Origin: DASRIA01 sp963768885
GTDB taxonomy: Bacteria > Actinomycetota > Thermoleophilia > Solirubrobacterales > JBBDJG01
Assembly (NCBI GenBank): GCA_963768885.1
Contig: CAVYJN010000008.1
Span: forward strand, 1 to 64,000
DNA length: 64,000 nt
Reading direction: 5' to 3'
Every line of letters begins with the position of its first letter. The stretch's first letter is position 1. The notes under the pieces were generated by a model. The model searched no databases. It was not told the origin of the DNA and saw only the letters and a list, made by a program, of their open reading frames with translations. Below are positions 42,650-51,434 of the stretch, in pieces. A program made the position numbers and the translations under genes.

Positions 42650-43496
42650 ATGTGCCGCTGGAACGCCTACATCGGCCAGCCCCTCCTGCTCGACGAGTTG
42701 CTGTTCCGCACCCAGCACGGGCTGATCGACCAGAGCCTGCACTCGCGCATGGGCGCGGAGACCACGAACGGCGACGGCTTCGGGCTCGGCTGGTACGTGG
42801 CCGGCATGAACGACGCTCCGGGCCGCTACCGCAGCGTCGAGCCCGCGTGGAACGACGCCAACCTGCGTGACCTCGCGCGGCACGTCGAATCGCACCTCTT
42901 CCTCGCGCACATCCGGGCGGCCGTCGGGAGCCCCGTCCAGCAGACCAACTGCCATCCCTTTCGCCACGGCCGCTGGCTGTTCGTGCACAACGGCCTCCTG
43001 CACGGCTTCCACGACATGCACAGGGACCTTGTGCTCGCGATCGAGCCGTCGCTGTTCGACGCGATCGGCGGCTCGACCGACTCCGAAGTGCTCTTCTACC
43101 TCGCGCTCACGTTCGGTCTCGAACAGGATCCGATCGGAGCCGTCGAGCGCGCGGTCGGGTTCGTGGAGGCGACCGCCGAAGGGCACGGCATCGAAAATCC
43201 GGTCCAGATGACGCTCGGGTTCAGCGACGGCGAGCGGCTGTGGGGCGTGCGCTATTCGACACAGCACGACTCGCGCAGCCTGTTCGTCTCACAGGACGTG
43301 AGCGCACTCGAAGCAGCTTCACCCCGACAACCCGCGGCTGCAGCAGTTGAGCGACACCGACCACGCGATCGTCTCGGAGCCGCTCGGAGACCTGCCGGGC
43401 GCGTGGCTCGCGGTCCCCGAGTCGACCGCGCTGGTGATCGAAGAGGGCGCGCACGAGCAGTTGCCGTTCCGCCCTGCAAGAAACCGACCTGGATGA
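42650..43496 (+). pseudogene. Class II glutamine amidotransferase (EgtC-like), frame broken near the end
   Basis: The first 220 residues are a good Ntn-type glutamine amidotransferase: nucleophile Cys2 (MCRWNAYIG), NGDGFGLGWY, FLAHIRAAVGSPVQQTNCHPF, FVHNGLLHGF and GSTDSEVLFYL. After SLFVSQDVSALE the frame shifts near 43308-43312. Deleting one base gives KQLHPDNPRLQQLSDTDHAI and the normal C-terminus to TGA 43496. Uncorrected, a chain with a meaningless Arg/Ala-rich end runs to 43552. Hydrolyses amide donors such as gamma-glutamyl groups; substrate unknown. Confidence 0.82.
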
Positions 43497-43548
43497 AGCC
43501 GGGAACGGGCGGGCGCCGCATCGGCGACGCGCGCCCCGTCCCCTGCCG

Positions 43549-44157
43549 CTAGGAGCGCTTCGAGCGCCTCGAGGTGAGGCCGTTGAGCAGGACCTCGAGC
43601 GGAGAGTCCCGCGTGTCCTTGCTGCGCTTCCCTCTCTGGACTTCCATGTCGAGGTCGCCGACTCCGAGGCGAAAGCCGGCCTTGCTGATCTCCTTGCCGA
43701 CGTTCTGCACCTCGTTGGCAACCGACTTGAGCGCCTTGCCGCGCATGGTCGGCATCGGCACCTTGCCCGATCCCTTACCGCGTGACAGCACTCGCGAGCC
43801 GAGCGCCATGCCTCCCACGATGCCGGCCGCCGCGGCGGTTCCGACGAGCGCGGGGACCTTGGCCTTGCCGGCCGCCGTGCCGACGGTGTCGCCGACCTTC
43901 TCCGCGGCCGATCCGACGTTGTCCCCGACGCTGCTCAGCGCGCCGGTCACCGCGTTTGCGGGTTGTGGCTTCGCCGAGCTGCGTGCGCGTGAGCTTCGCG
44001 ATCGGTTCGGAGTCGACCGCGACGACCTCCGCGTGCGTCCCTGCGAAGGTGTCCTACTGCGCTTCGACGACGCACTGGTCTTGCGGGTAGGCGCGTTGCC
44101 GTTACGGCTGGTCGATCCAGACCGACGGGCAGTGCGGCGTGTGCTGGTTGGGGCCAT
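43549..44157 (-). CDS. Basic Ser/Arg-rich, Gly/Ala-rich protein of Solirubrobacterales type
   Basis: A 202-residue protein. The first 65 residues are very basic and rich in Ser, Arg and Thr; a helix-prone region follows (VGDNVGSAAEKVGDTVGTAAG), then a hydrophobic stretch (ALVGTAAAAGIVGGMALGSRV), a basic middle and the C-terminal SPLEVLLNGLTSRR tail. Similar tails recur in Thermoleophilia proteins of unknown role. The basic arm suggests nucleic-acid or membrane-surface binding; this is inference. GGGAGGTG supports ATG 44157. Confidence 0.65.
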   Translation of the reverse strand: MAPTSTRRTARRSGSTSRNGNAPTRKTSASSKRSRTPSQGRTRRSSRSTPNRSRSSRARSSAKPQPANAVTGALSSVGDNVGSAAEKVGDTVGTAAGKAKVPALVGTAAAAGIVGGMALGSRVLSRGKGSGKVPMPTMRGKALKSVANEVQNVGKEISKAGFRLGVGDLDMEVQRGKRSKDTRDSPLEVLLNGLTSRRSKRS

Positions 44158-44197
44158 GTTGACCCACCTCCCTCATTTTGCTGCTTCCCCCTGCCGT

Positions 44198-44241
44198 GGT
44201 AACGGCTGATGTACCCCGCATCGATTGTTTGAATCGTTACC
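44198..44241. promoter_or_regulatory. Inverted repeat in divergent region before the acyltransferase
   Basis: GGTAACG (44198-44204) and CGTTACC (44235-44241) are exact inverse copies 30 bases apart, flanked by TGCCG and CGGCA with a 2-base offset on one side. It lies between the divergent genes at 44157 and 44259. Could be an operator or an RNA stem; evidence is weak. Confidence 0.3.
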
Positions 44242-44258
44242 GGCAGATCGGTGTCAGC

Positions 44259-45638
44259 ATGCAGGCTGTGAAAGTCGATCGGCTCAACGACCAGGACACC
44301 CAGATCCTGAAGCTCGAGTCCGGGAACGTCCGCGGGCACACGTGCAAGGTGGTGATCCTCGAGCCTCGCGCGGGCGAGCCCGCGCCCGGCGTCGAGGAGC
44401 TGCGCGCGCACATCTCGTGCCGGCTCGACCGCGCTCCGCGCTTTCGCCGCCGGCTCGCCCCGAGTCCCTTCGGGATCGCGAACCCGGTGTGGGTCGACGA
44501 CGCGCAGTTCGACATCGCCAGGCACGTGCGGCCGGTCCCGAGCGGCCCCGCGGTGGACGGTGCGCGGCTGCGCGAGATCGTCGCGGACCTGATGTCGCAG
44601 CGGCTCGAGCGCGACCGTCCGCTGTGGGCGCTCGACGTGATCGACGGGTTGGACGACGGCTCGACCGCGCTCGTCTGGCGCATACACCACTGCATGGCGG
44701 ACGGCGTGAGCGCGGTCAAGCTCGGCTCGGCATTGCTCTGGGACGAGGAGCCGCAGGCGACTGAGCCCGAGCAGGCCGACTGGCAGCCCGCGCGCGGCTT
44801 GAGCCGGCCCGAGCTGCTGGCGCTCGGCGTCGGCGACCACGTGCAGCGCGTCGCCGGGCGCGCGGCGGGCGCGGCACGGGCGGCGGTCTCGCCGCGCCGC
44901 TGGCTGGAGCGGGTGGGCGCGCTCGAGCGCGACCGGTCGACCCTGCGCCGTGAGCTCGAACGCACGGCCGCCCCGTCACCACTCGACCGGCACATCGGCC
45001 CCGCTCGCAAGGTCGCTTTCGCGTCCGCCCCGCTCGCCGAGTTGAAGCGCGTCGGCAAGGCCCACGGCGAGGGCATCACCCTCAACGACGTGGTGCTCGC
45101 GGTAGTCGCGGGCGGCATGCGCGCATGGCTGGAAAGCCGCGACGCCTCCGAGGAGGGCATCCGGGTGAAGGTCCCGGTGAGCCTCCACCACCACGACGCG
45201 GAAGGGAGCGCGCCCGGCAATCGCGACTCCTACTTCTTCGTGGACCTGCCGGTGTCCGAGCCCGATCCGGTGCGCCGCCTGATTGCGATCAATCGCGAGA
45301 CGGCCGACCGCAAGCGCCACCACGACGCCGAGACGCTCTACCACCTCGGCATGCACCGCACCGTCGCCCACCGGGCCATGAGCCCGCGCGTGTTCACGTT
45401 CAACGTCTCCAACGTGCCGGGCCCGCGCGGGCCGGTGTACGTCAAGGGCGCCCCCGTGCGCGCTCTCTATTCACTCGCGGAGGTCGCCCAGCACCACGCC
45501 CTGCGGGTCTCGGTGATCTCCGCCGCGGGAGCGATGTCCTTCTCGCTCTGCGCCGACCGCGACGCCGTCGATGACCTCGACACGCTCGCCGCGGGCCTCG
45601 ATCGCGCGATCGAGGAGCTGTCCAGGATGAGCGACTAG
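44259..45638 (+). CDS. Wax ester synthase / diacylglycerol acyltransferase (WS/DGAT)
   Basis: A 459-residue acyl-CoA-dependent acyltransferase that makes wax esters or triacylglycerol at the inner membrane. The catalytic HHxxxDG motif is visible as HHCMADG (about residue 145), and the second half has NDVVLAVVAGGMRAWL, VKVPVSLH, FFVDLPVSEPDPVRRL and the FNVSNVPGPRGPVY block. Length and motifs are normal for the actinobacterial family. ATG 44259 is chosen for the family-like DRLNDQDTQILKLES start. Confidence 0.9.
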   Translation: MQAVKVDRLNDQDTQILKLESGNVRGHTCKVVILEPRAGEPAPGVEELRAHISCRLDRAPRFRRRLAPSPFGIANPVWVDDAQFDIARHVRPVPSGPAVDGARLREIVADLMSQRLERDRPLWALDVIDGLDDGSTALVWRIHHCMADGVSAVKLGSALLWDEEPQATEPEQADWQPARGLSRPELLALGVGDHVQRVAGRAAGAARAAVSPRRWLERVGALERDRSTLRRELERTAAPSPLDRHIGPARKVAFASAPLAELKRVGKAHGEGITLNDVVLAVVAGGMRAWLESRDASEEGIRVKVPVSLHHHDAEGSAPGNRDSYFFVDLPVSEPDPVRRLIAINRETADRKRHHDAETLYHLGMHRTVAHRAMSPRVFTFNVSNVPGPRGPVYVKGAPVRALYSLAEVAQHHALRVSVISAAGAMSFSLCADRDAVDDLDTLAAGLDRAIEELSRMSD

Positions 45639-46408
45639 CGCTGCAGGCGGATCGCGTTCAGGTCGCGCTGCTCGATCTCGTCGGCGCGCTCGATCAGCGC
45701 CTCGATGTCGTCGTGCTCGGCGTGGATGTAGCGGCCGGCGAGCCGGTCGGCGCGCCCGCTCGCGAGCACCCGGACCAGGCGCGGCGCGAGCTCCGGCGGC
45801 GTCCACGGCAGGTCGTCGCCGAACGGTTCGGTCAGCTCGGTGCGCACGAGGCCGGGGCTGATCGTGAACACGGCGATGCCGAGATCGGCGACCTGACGGG
45901 CGAGCAGCTCACCGAAGCGCCCGAGCGCCGCCTTGCTCGCCGCATACGCGGACGGCCCACCGCCCGAGGGCAGGTACGAGGCGCCGCTGCCCGTGTTGAC
46001 GATCCGGCCGCGGCCGCGCTCAACCATTCCGCGTAGCACCGCACGACTGCACAGATAGGCCCCGAGCACGTTGATCTCGAACACCCGCCACCAGTCGGCC
46101 GGGTCCTCTTCCCAGGGGAGGGCCCACGAGCCCATCACCCCGGCATTGTTGGCGAGAACGTCGATCGGCCCGAGCTCGCGCTCGACCGTCGAGACCATCG
46201 CCTCGACGTCGTCCTCCTTGCTGACGTCCGCGGTCACCGCGAGACCGCCGATCTCGCGCGCGGTCTTTTCCACCTGTCCGGAGCTTCGCGCCGCCACGGC
46301 GACGCGCATGCCCGCGTCGCTCAGCTCCTTGGCGATCAACCGGCCGATCCCACGGCCGCCGCCGGTGACCAGCGCGACCTGCCCTTCGAGCTCGCGGGAG
46401 GAGTTCAC
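45635..46408 (-). CDS. Short-chain dehydrogenase/reductase
   Basis: A 257-residue SDR with cofactor motif TGGGRGIGRLIAKEL, NNAGVMG, Ser in IVNTGSGASYLPSG, and YAASK for Tyr/Lys. It is NAD(P)-dependent with unknown substrate. GTG 46408 is preferred because TATGCT lies exactly seven bases upstream on its strand; ATG 46420 is the alternative. It ends four bases inside the convergent acyltransferase stop region. Confidence 0.87.
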   Translation of the reverse strand: MNSSRELEGQVALVTGGGRGIGRLIAKELSDAGMRVAVAARSSGQVEKTAREIGGLAVTADVSKEDDVEAMVSTVERELGPIDVLANNAGVMGSWALPWEEDPADWWRVFEINVLGAYLCSRAVLRGMVERGRGRIVNTGSGASYLPSGGGPSAYAASKAALGRFGELLARQVADLGIAVFTISPGLVRTELTEPFGDDLPWTPPELAPRLVRVLASGRADRLAGRYIHAEHDDIEALIERADEIEQRDLNAIRLQR

Positions 46409-46447
46409 CCTCGGGAGCATACGTGCACGGCCCGGTACGATCGGTGC

Positions 46448-46999
46448 GTGCCCGATCGTTTGTACTTCACGGACTCCGACGAGGCCAACGCGCTGATCGC
46501 CTCCGATCCGATGGCGCTGCTGATCGGGTTCGCGCTCGACCAGCAGGTCCCGGTGCAGAAGGCGTTCTCCGGCCCGCTGGAGCTGCGCGAGCGCCTCGGC
46601 GCGATCGACGCCGCGACCCTCGCTTCGGCCGATCTCGAGCCGGTCTTCCGCGCCAAGCCCGCGATCCACCGCTACCCGGGGTCGATGGCCCGGCGCGTGC
46701 ACGAGCTCGCCGTGCACGTCCGCGACCGCTACGACGGCGACGCCGCGCGCGTATGGAACGAGGCCGCGGATGCGGACGCGCTGCGCGCCAACCTCGCCGG
46801 GCTTCCGGGCTTCGGCGAGATGAAGGTCAAGGCGCTGGGCGCCGTCCTCGCCAAGCGCTTCGGCGTCGAGGCCGCGCGCGAGCTCGTGCCGTGGCATCCG
46901 ACGCTCGGCGACGTCGACTCGCCGCAGGCGCTGCTCGACTACCAGGCCGCGAAGCGCGCGCACAAGGCCGAGTGGTCGAAGGCCAAGGCCGTCTCGTAG
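46448..46999 (+). CDS. HhH-GPD-type base-excision DNA repair protein
   Basis: A 183-residue member of a short actinobacterial glycosylase-like family. LLIGFALDQQVPVQKAFSGP opens the domain, and the helix-hairpin-helix region reads LAGLPGFGEMKVKALGAVLAKRFG. It ends with a Lys/Ala-rich tail. Probably removes damaged bases, although the exact lesion is unknown and the catalytic Asp of classical HhH-GPD enzymes is not obvious. GTG 46448 has TACGAT six bases upstream (leaderless). Confidence 0.85.
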   Translation: MPDRLYFTDSDEANALIASDPMALLIGFALDQQVPVQKAFSGPLELRERLGAIDAATLASADLEPVFRAKPAIHRYPGSMARRVHELAVHVRDRYDGDAARVWNEAADADALRANLAGLPGFGEMKVKALGAVLAKRFGVEAARELVPWHPTLGDVDSPQALLDYQAAKRAHKAEWSKAKAVS

Positions 47000-47096
47000 C
47001 AGCCGCGCGAGCGGCGATGAGTTTTGGGTCGACGGACGGTCTACGTTTCGACACATGGGATCGAGAGCAACCGGAACGTGAAGGAGAACCAACGAC

Positions 47097-48574
47097 GTGA
47101 CAGTTGACACAAGAAACGACCGCGCCCGCTGGCTTGCTCTCTACGTGCTGTGCGGCGGCATGCTGATGATCGTCCTCGACGCCACGATCGTGAACGTCGC
47201 CCTGCCTTCGATCAAGGGGGATCTCGGCTTCTCGCAGAGCAACCTCGCCTGGGTGGTGAACGCCTACCTGATCGCGTTCGGCGGCCTGTTGCTGCTCGCC
47301 GGTCGCCTCGGCGACCTGATCGGGCAGCGGCGCATCTTCCTGATCGGCCTCGCCGTCTTCACCGCCGCATCGGCGCTGTGCGCCGTGTCCCAGAGCCAGG
47401 AGATGCTGATCGCAGCGCGGTTCGTCCAGGGCGCCGGCGGCGCGATCGCGTCGGCCGTGATCCTGGGAATGATCGTGACCATGTTCCCCGAGCCGCGCGA
47501 GCAGGCCAAGGCGATCGGCGTCTACAGCTTCGTCGCGTCGGCCGGCGCCTCGATCGGCCTGCTCGCCGGCGGGGTGCTGACCGAGGCGATCAGCTGGCAC
47601 TGGATCTTCCTGATCAACATTCCGGTGGGCGCCGCGACGGCGGTGGGCGCGCTGCGGCTGGTCGAGGACCGCGCGGGCATCGGCATGCGGGAAGGCGCGG
47701 ACATTCCCGGCGCGGTGCTGCTCACGAGCGGGCTGATGCTCGGCGTGTACACGCTCCTCCAGACCGGCGAGCAGGGCTGGGGATCGACCGCGACCCTCGG
47801 GCTCGGCGGCGTCTCCGTCGCGCTGCTGACCGCGTTCGTGCTGCGCCAGGCGCGCGTGCGCAACCCGCTGATGCCGCTCCGGCTGTTCCGCTCCAGGAAC
47901 GTCACCGGAGCGAACCTCGTGATGGCGCTGCTGGTCGTCGGGTTCTTCAGCATGTTCTTCCTCGGCGCGCTCTACCTCCAGGGAATCCTCGACTACAGCC
48001 CGCTCGGGCGTCGGCCTCGCGTTCCTGCCCTCCTGCCTGGTGATGGGCACCCTGTCGCTCGGCTACGCGGAGCGCCTGATCATGGGCATCGGCGCGCGCG
48101 CCGCGCTGATCGCCGGCCTCGCGTTCGCCGCGTGCGGGCTGCTGCTGTTCGCGCGCGCGCCGGTGGATGCGAACTACTGGATCGACGTCGCGCCCGTGAT
48201 GCTGCTGCTCGGCGCGGGCGCAGGCCTTGCCTTCCCCGCCCTGATGACGCTTGCGATGTCGGGCGCCACGCCGAGCGACTCGGGGCTGGCCTCGGGGTTC
48301 GTCAACACGACCGTGCAGGTGAGCGGGGCGATCGGCCTCGCCGTGCTCGCGACCCTCGCGACCGAGCGCACCGACGCGCTGCGCGCCGACGGCGTGGCGC
48401 GCGGATGCCGCGCTCAACTCGGGCTACCACCTCGCCTACCTGATCGGCGCCGTGCTGATCGCGGCCGCGATCGGGGTGGCCGTGGGCGTGCTGCGCTCCT
48501 CGCCGGCCGGCGAGGAGGCTCACGCCGAGCGTGAGCGGGCGGGAGCCGAGGCCGCGTACCCCGAGGCCGCGTAG
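47097..48574 (+). pseudogene. DHA2-type MFS exporter, frame broken twice
   Basis: A second 14-TM drug-exporter gene (MIVLDATIVNVALPSIKGDLGF, AYLIAFGGLLLLAGRLGDLIG). The first frame ends in sense near 48005 (GCTCGGGCG); deleting one G gives LGVGLAFLPSCLVMGTLSLG. A second shift near 48403 (GCGCGGATG) is repaired the same way, giving VARDAALNSGYHLAYLIGA and TAG 48574. AAGGAG precedes GTG 47097. It probably reads as one functional pump of about 490 residues if the two extra bases are errors. Confidence 0.82.
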
Positions 48575-48576
48575 AC

Positions 48577-48951
48577 GTGATCAAGCTCGTCTTCGCGCTC
48601 CGCCGCCGCGACGGCATGACGCGTGAGGAGTTCCAGCGTTACTGGCGCGAGCGGCACGCTCCGATCGTCGCGCGCCACGCGGAGACCTTGCGGATCCGGC
48701 GGTACGTGCAGGTGCACACGCGTGACACGGATCTCGACGACGCGATCTCCGCTCCGCGCGGCGGCGACGTGCGCCCTTTCGACGGCGTCGCGGAGCTGTG
48801 GTGGGACAGCCTCGACGACGTCGTGGCGGCCTACTCGAGTGACGCGGGCCAGGCCGCCGGAGCCGAGCTGCTCGCGGACGAGCGGCGCTTCATCGACCTG
48901 CCGGGCTCGCCGATCTGGTTCGGCGAGGAGAACGTGGTGATCGGGGACTGA
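48577..48951 (+). CDS. EthD-domain protein
   Basis: A 124-residue protein of the dimeric alpha+beta barrel class: IKLVFALRRRDGMTREEFQRYWRERHAPIVARH at the start, WWDSLDDVVAAYSSD and FIDLPGSPIWFGEE at the end. EthD relatives assist oxidative degradation or polyketide tailoring. GTG 48577 follows the exporter's stop by two bases, so it is probably cotranscribed. Confidence 0.85.
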   Translation: MIKLVFALRRRDGMTREEFQRYWRERHAPIVARHAETLRIRRYVQVHTRDTDLDDAISAPRGGDVRPFDGVAELWWDSLDDVVAAYSSDAGQAAGAELLADERRFIDLPGSPIWFGEENVVIGD

Positions 48952-48963
48952 CGCCGGCGTCAG
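48948..48963. repeat. 16-bp palindrome joining two convergent stop codons
   Basis: CTGACGCC and GGCGTCAG form a perfect palindrome. It contains the TGA of the EthD gene (48949-48951) and, read on the other strand, the TGA of the flavoprotein gene (48960-48962). It could form a 6-bp stem with a CCGG loop; no T-run follows, so terminator activity is doubtful. Confidence 0.5.
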
Positions 48964-50210
48964 CGCGCAAGCTCGTCGAGGCGGCGATGCGCGAGCGCGG
49001 CCGCCATCGCGCCCTCGCCCACCGCGCCCGCGACGCGCTTGGTCGATCCGTGGCGCACGTCGCCGGCGGCGAACACGCCCGGCCGGCTCGTCTCGAGCGC
49101 GAGCGGGTCGCGATCGAGCGGCCATCCCTCGGGGCGCCTGCCGCCGTCGAGCAGGTCGGGCCCGGTGAGGATGTATCCCGCGGCGTCGAGCGCGATCCCC
49201 GAGCCCGCGGCCCAGCCCGTGCGCGGCTGCCCTCCGATGCAGATGAAGAGCGCCCTCGCGGGAAGTCGCTCCGCGCCCCCGGGGCCCTCGACCGTCACGG
49301 CCTCGAGCTCCCCGTGGGCGTGCAGCGCACCCACCACCGTCCTGGAGCGGACGTCGATCAGCGGGTGGTGCTCGATCCGCTCGACGAGGTAGGCGGACAT
49401 CGTCTTTCCCAGCCGCTCGCCGCGGACGATCATCTTCACCCGGGCGCCGGCGTTGGCGAGGTTCAGGACCGCCTGGCCCGCGGAGTTGCCCGCGCCCACC
49501 ACGAGCACGTCGTCACCGCCGCATTGCACCGCCTCGCTGCGGCCCGCGCCGTAGTAGACCCCGCGCCCGAGCAGGTCATCGACGCGGTCGACCTCGAGCC
49601 GGCGCCAATCCATCCCCGGGGCGGCCACGACGATCGGCGCGCTCACCTCATGCCCTCCGTCGACCGCGATGCGGTGCGTGCCGTCGAGCCAGTGCTCGTC
49701 CCCTACCACGCCGCGGAACACGATCTCGGTGCCGAAGCGCTCGGCCTGGCGCCCCGCGAGCCTGGCCAGCTCCGCGCCGCCGATGCCCTGCGGGAAGCCG
49801 AAGAAGTTCTCGATCACCGACGTGTGGCCGGCCTGCCCGCCCGGCAGATCGCGCTCCAGCAGCACGGTCGAGAGGCCGTCGGATGCGGCGTAGACGGCGG
49901 CCGCCAGACCGGCCGGCCCGGCGCCGACGATCGCGATGTCGTAAGCCGCCCGCGACGGCGGCGCGAGCATGCCCCAAAGCTCCTGGATCCGCTCGACCGT
50001 GGCGCCGGCGTGGGCCTCTTCCCCCTCCACGAGGATCGGCAGCTCCGCGCCCTCGGCCCCGACCCGCTCGAGCAGACGGTCGGCGGTCGCCGAGCCCGCC
50101 TCGTGCCACTCGAACGGCTGGGCGGACCGCGTCAGGAAGTCGCGCACGCGGTGGTGCTCGGGATCGAGCCGCCGCCCGACGACATGAACGTCCTGCCGAA
50201 CCGGGCTCAC
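48960..50210 (-). CDS. Glutaredoxin-like / thioredoxin-reductase-like flavoprotein
   Basis: A 416-residue paralogue of the gene at 1-1686 without the cyclic-nucleotide domain. Residues about 6-80 are a thioredoxin/glutaredoxin-like fold with no Cys (VVGRRLDPEHHRVRDFL). The rest is FAD- and NAD(P)-binding: GAGPAGLAAAVYAASDGL, GGQAGHTSVIENFFGFP, GAGNSAGQAVLNL and FAAGDVRHG. The CxxC site is replaced by YGAGRSEA, as in the other copy. The acceptor is unknown; it may be a disulphide-independent NAD(P)H sensor or reductase. Confidence 0.85.
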   Translation of the reverse strand: MSPVRQDVHVVGRRLDPEHHRVRDFLTRSAQPFEWHEAGSATADRLLERVGAEGAELPILVEGEEAHAGATVERIQELWGMLAPPSRAAYDIAIVGAGPAGLAAAVYAASDGLSTVLLERDLPGGQAGHTSVIENFFGFPQGIGGAELARLAGRQAERFGTEIVFRGVVGDEHWLDGTHRIAVDGGHEVSAPIVVAAPGMDWRRLEVDRVDDLLGRGVYYGAGRSEAVQCGGDDVLVVGAGNSAGQAVLNLANAGARVKMIVRGERLGKTMSAYLVERIEHHPLIDVRSRTVVGALHAHGELEAVTVEGPGGAERLPARALFICIGGQPRTGWAAGSGIALDAAGYILTGPDLLDGGRRPEGWPLDRDPLALETSRPGVFAAGDVRHGSTKRVAGAVGEGAMAAALAHRRLDELAR

Positions 50211-50228
50211 GGCTCAGCCCGCACCGGG

Positions 50229-50813
50229 CTAGCCGTCCTCGACGGCGGCGGCCACGAGCGTCTCGAGCTCGTCGCAGACCCGCTCGAGCGGGGCGCTCGA
50301 GCGTTGCGCGCGCGAGAGCACGATCGCTCCTTCGATCGCGGCGATCGCGAGCGTCGCGAGCGACGTGGCGCGCTGCGGCGCGACGCCCTGCCGGCTGAAC
50401 GCCTCGCTCAGCAGGTCCTCCCAGCGGCGGAACGCGGCGCCCGCCGCGTCGCGCGCGGCCGGCGTGCGCTCTCCCTCGAGCGTCGCGGACACGACCGGGC
50501 AGCCCGAGCTGAAGTCGCTGCGCTCGAGGATGCCGCGCCAGAGCGCCGCGAATGCGCGGATCGCAGCGACCGGGTCCTCCTGGGCGAGCCCCGCCGCGAG
50601 GCCGCCGGCGATGAAGTCCCCGGCGTAACGGGTCGCCTCCTCCGCGAGCTGCGCCTTGCCGCCGGGGAAGTGGTGGTAGATCGAGCCCCGCGGCGCGGCG
50701 CTGTGCGAAAGCACGTCGGAGAACGACGTGCCGTGGACCCCGCGCTCGCGGAACAGGATCGCGGCACTGCGGATCATCCGCTCCCGCGGGTCTATCTGTG
50801 ACGAGGTGCTCAT
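50229..50813 (-). CDS. TetR family transcriptional regulator (LmrA/YxaF type)
   Basis: A 194-residue repressor with helix-turn-helix AAILFRERGVHGTSFSDVLSHSAAPRGSIYHHFPGGKAQLAEEA spanning about residues 17-60 and a C-terminal domain with SSGCPVVSATLEG, typical of the LmrA/YxaF-like group. Divergent from the tautomerase gene with alternating half-sites between them. Stop is 18 bases before the flavoprotein start on the same strand, so the two may be cotranscribed. Confidence 0.88.
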   Translation of the reverse strand: MSTSSQIDPRERMIRSAAILFRERGVHGTSFSDVLSHSAAPRGSIYHHFPGGKAQLAEEATRYAGDFIAGGLAAGLAQEDPVAAIRAFAALWRGILERSDFSSGCPVVSATLEGERTPAARDAAGAAFRRWEDLLSEAFSRQGVAPQRATSLATLAIAAIEGAIVLSRAQRSSAPLERVCDELETLVAAAVEDG

Positions 50814-50823
50814 ATGGCGCCCG

Positions 50824-50851
50824 TCATATTAGCCTTATGATGCGCGTCATA
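50824..50851. promoter_or_regulatory. TetR operator candidate with three alternating half-sites
   Basis: TCATA (50824-50828), TATGA (50836-50840) and TCATA (50847-50851) alternate in orientation with spacers of 7 and 6 bases, giving two overlapping imperfect palindromes between the divergent starts at 50813 and 50881. Two TetR dimers could bind. Confidence 0.5.
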
Positions 50852-50880
50852 GACCCACCCACCGACCGAGGGAGGCCGCA

Positions 50881-51342
50881 GTGCCCGTTTTCGAACTCAC
50901 CTATCCGAAGGGCGCACTCGAGCCCGAGGCCCGTGCCCAGCTGCTGGAGGACCTGACCACCGCGCTGCTGCGCGCCGAGCGGGCGCCGGACACCGAGTTC
51001 TTCCGCAACGTGACGTGGTCGTTCGTGCACGAGCTGCCGACCGACTCGGTGCTCGCCGCCGGCCGGCCGGTCGAGAAGCCGACCTTCAAGGTAGACGTGA
51101 CGACGCCGCAGGGGGCGCTCTCGGACCGCCGTCGCGAGGAGCTGGTCGACGCGGCGACCCGTCTGGTCCGCGAAGCGGCCGGCATCCCCGAGGAGGAGGC
51201 GCTGCGCGTCTGGGTCCTGATGCACGAGGTAGCCGAGGGCAGCTGGGGCGCCGGCGGCCACGTGATCCGCTTCGAGCAGCTGCGCGAGGCGGCGAAGGCC
51301 GAGCGCGCAAAGAACGAGGAGGCCGTCCCGGCAGGCGCCTGA
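50881..51342 (+). CDS. Tautomerase family protein
   Basis: A 153-residue protein. GTG is followed by Pro, so removal of the first residue exposes the catalytic N-terminal proline of the 4-oxalocrotonate tautomerase superfamily. Two beta-alpha-beta units are visible (PVFELTYPKGALEPEARAQL and PTFKVDVTTPQGALSDRRRE), i.e. a fused pair as in trans-3-chloroacrylate or MSAD-like members. GAGGGAGG precedes the start. Likely controlled by the divergent TetR. Confidence 0.85.
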   Translation: MPVFELTYPKGALEPEARAQLLEDLTTALLRAERAPDTEFFRNVTWSFVHELPTDSVLAAGRPVEKPTFKVDVTTPQGALSDRRREELVDAATRLVREAAGIPEEEALRVWVLMHEVAEGSWGAGGHVIRFEQLREAAKAERAKNEEAVPAGA

Positions 51343-51434
51343 GCCACCGAGGGCGGCCTTGGCCGTGTGACCTCACGTTCCGGGCCGGCCGGGCGTTCAG
51401 TATGCGAACCGCAACCGACCGAGCGAGGAAACCG

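Noticed and set aside
10904..48574. Programmed ribosomal frameshifting as explanation for the broken genes
   Set aside because: The sites share no slippery heptamer or common downstream structure, and the affected families are not known to use recoding.
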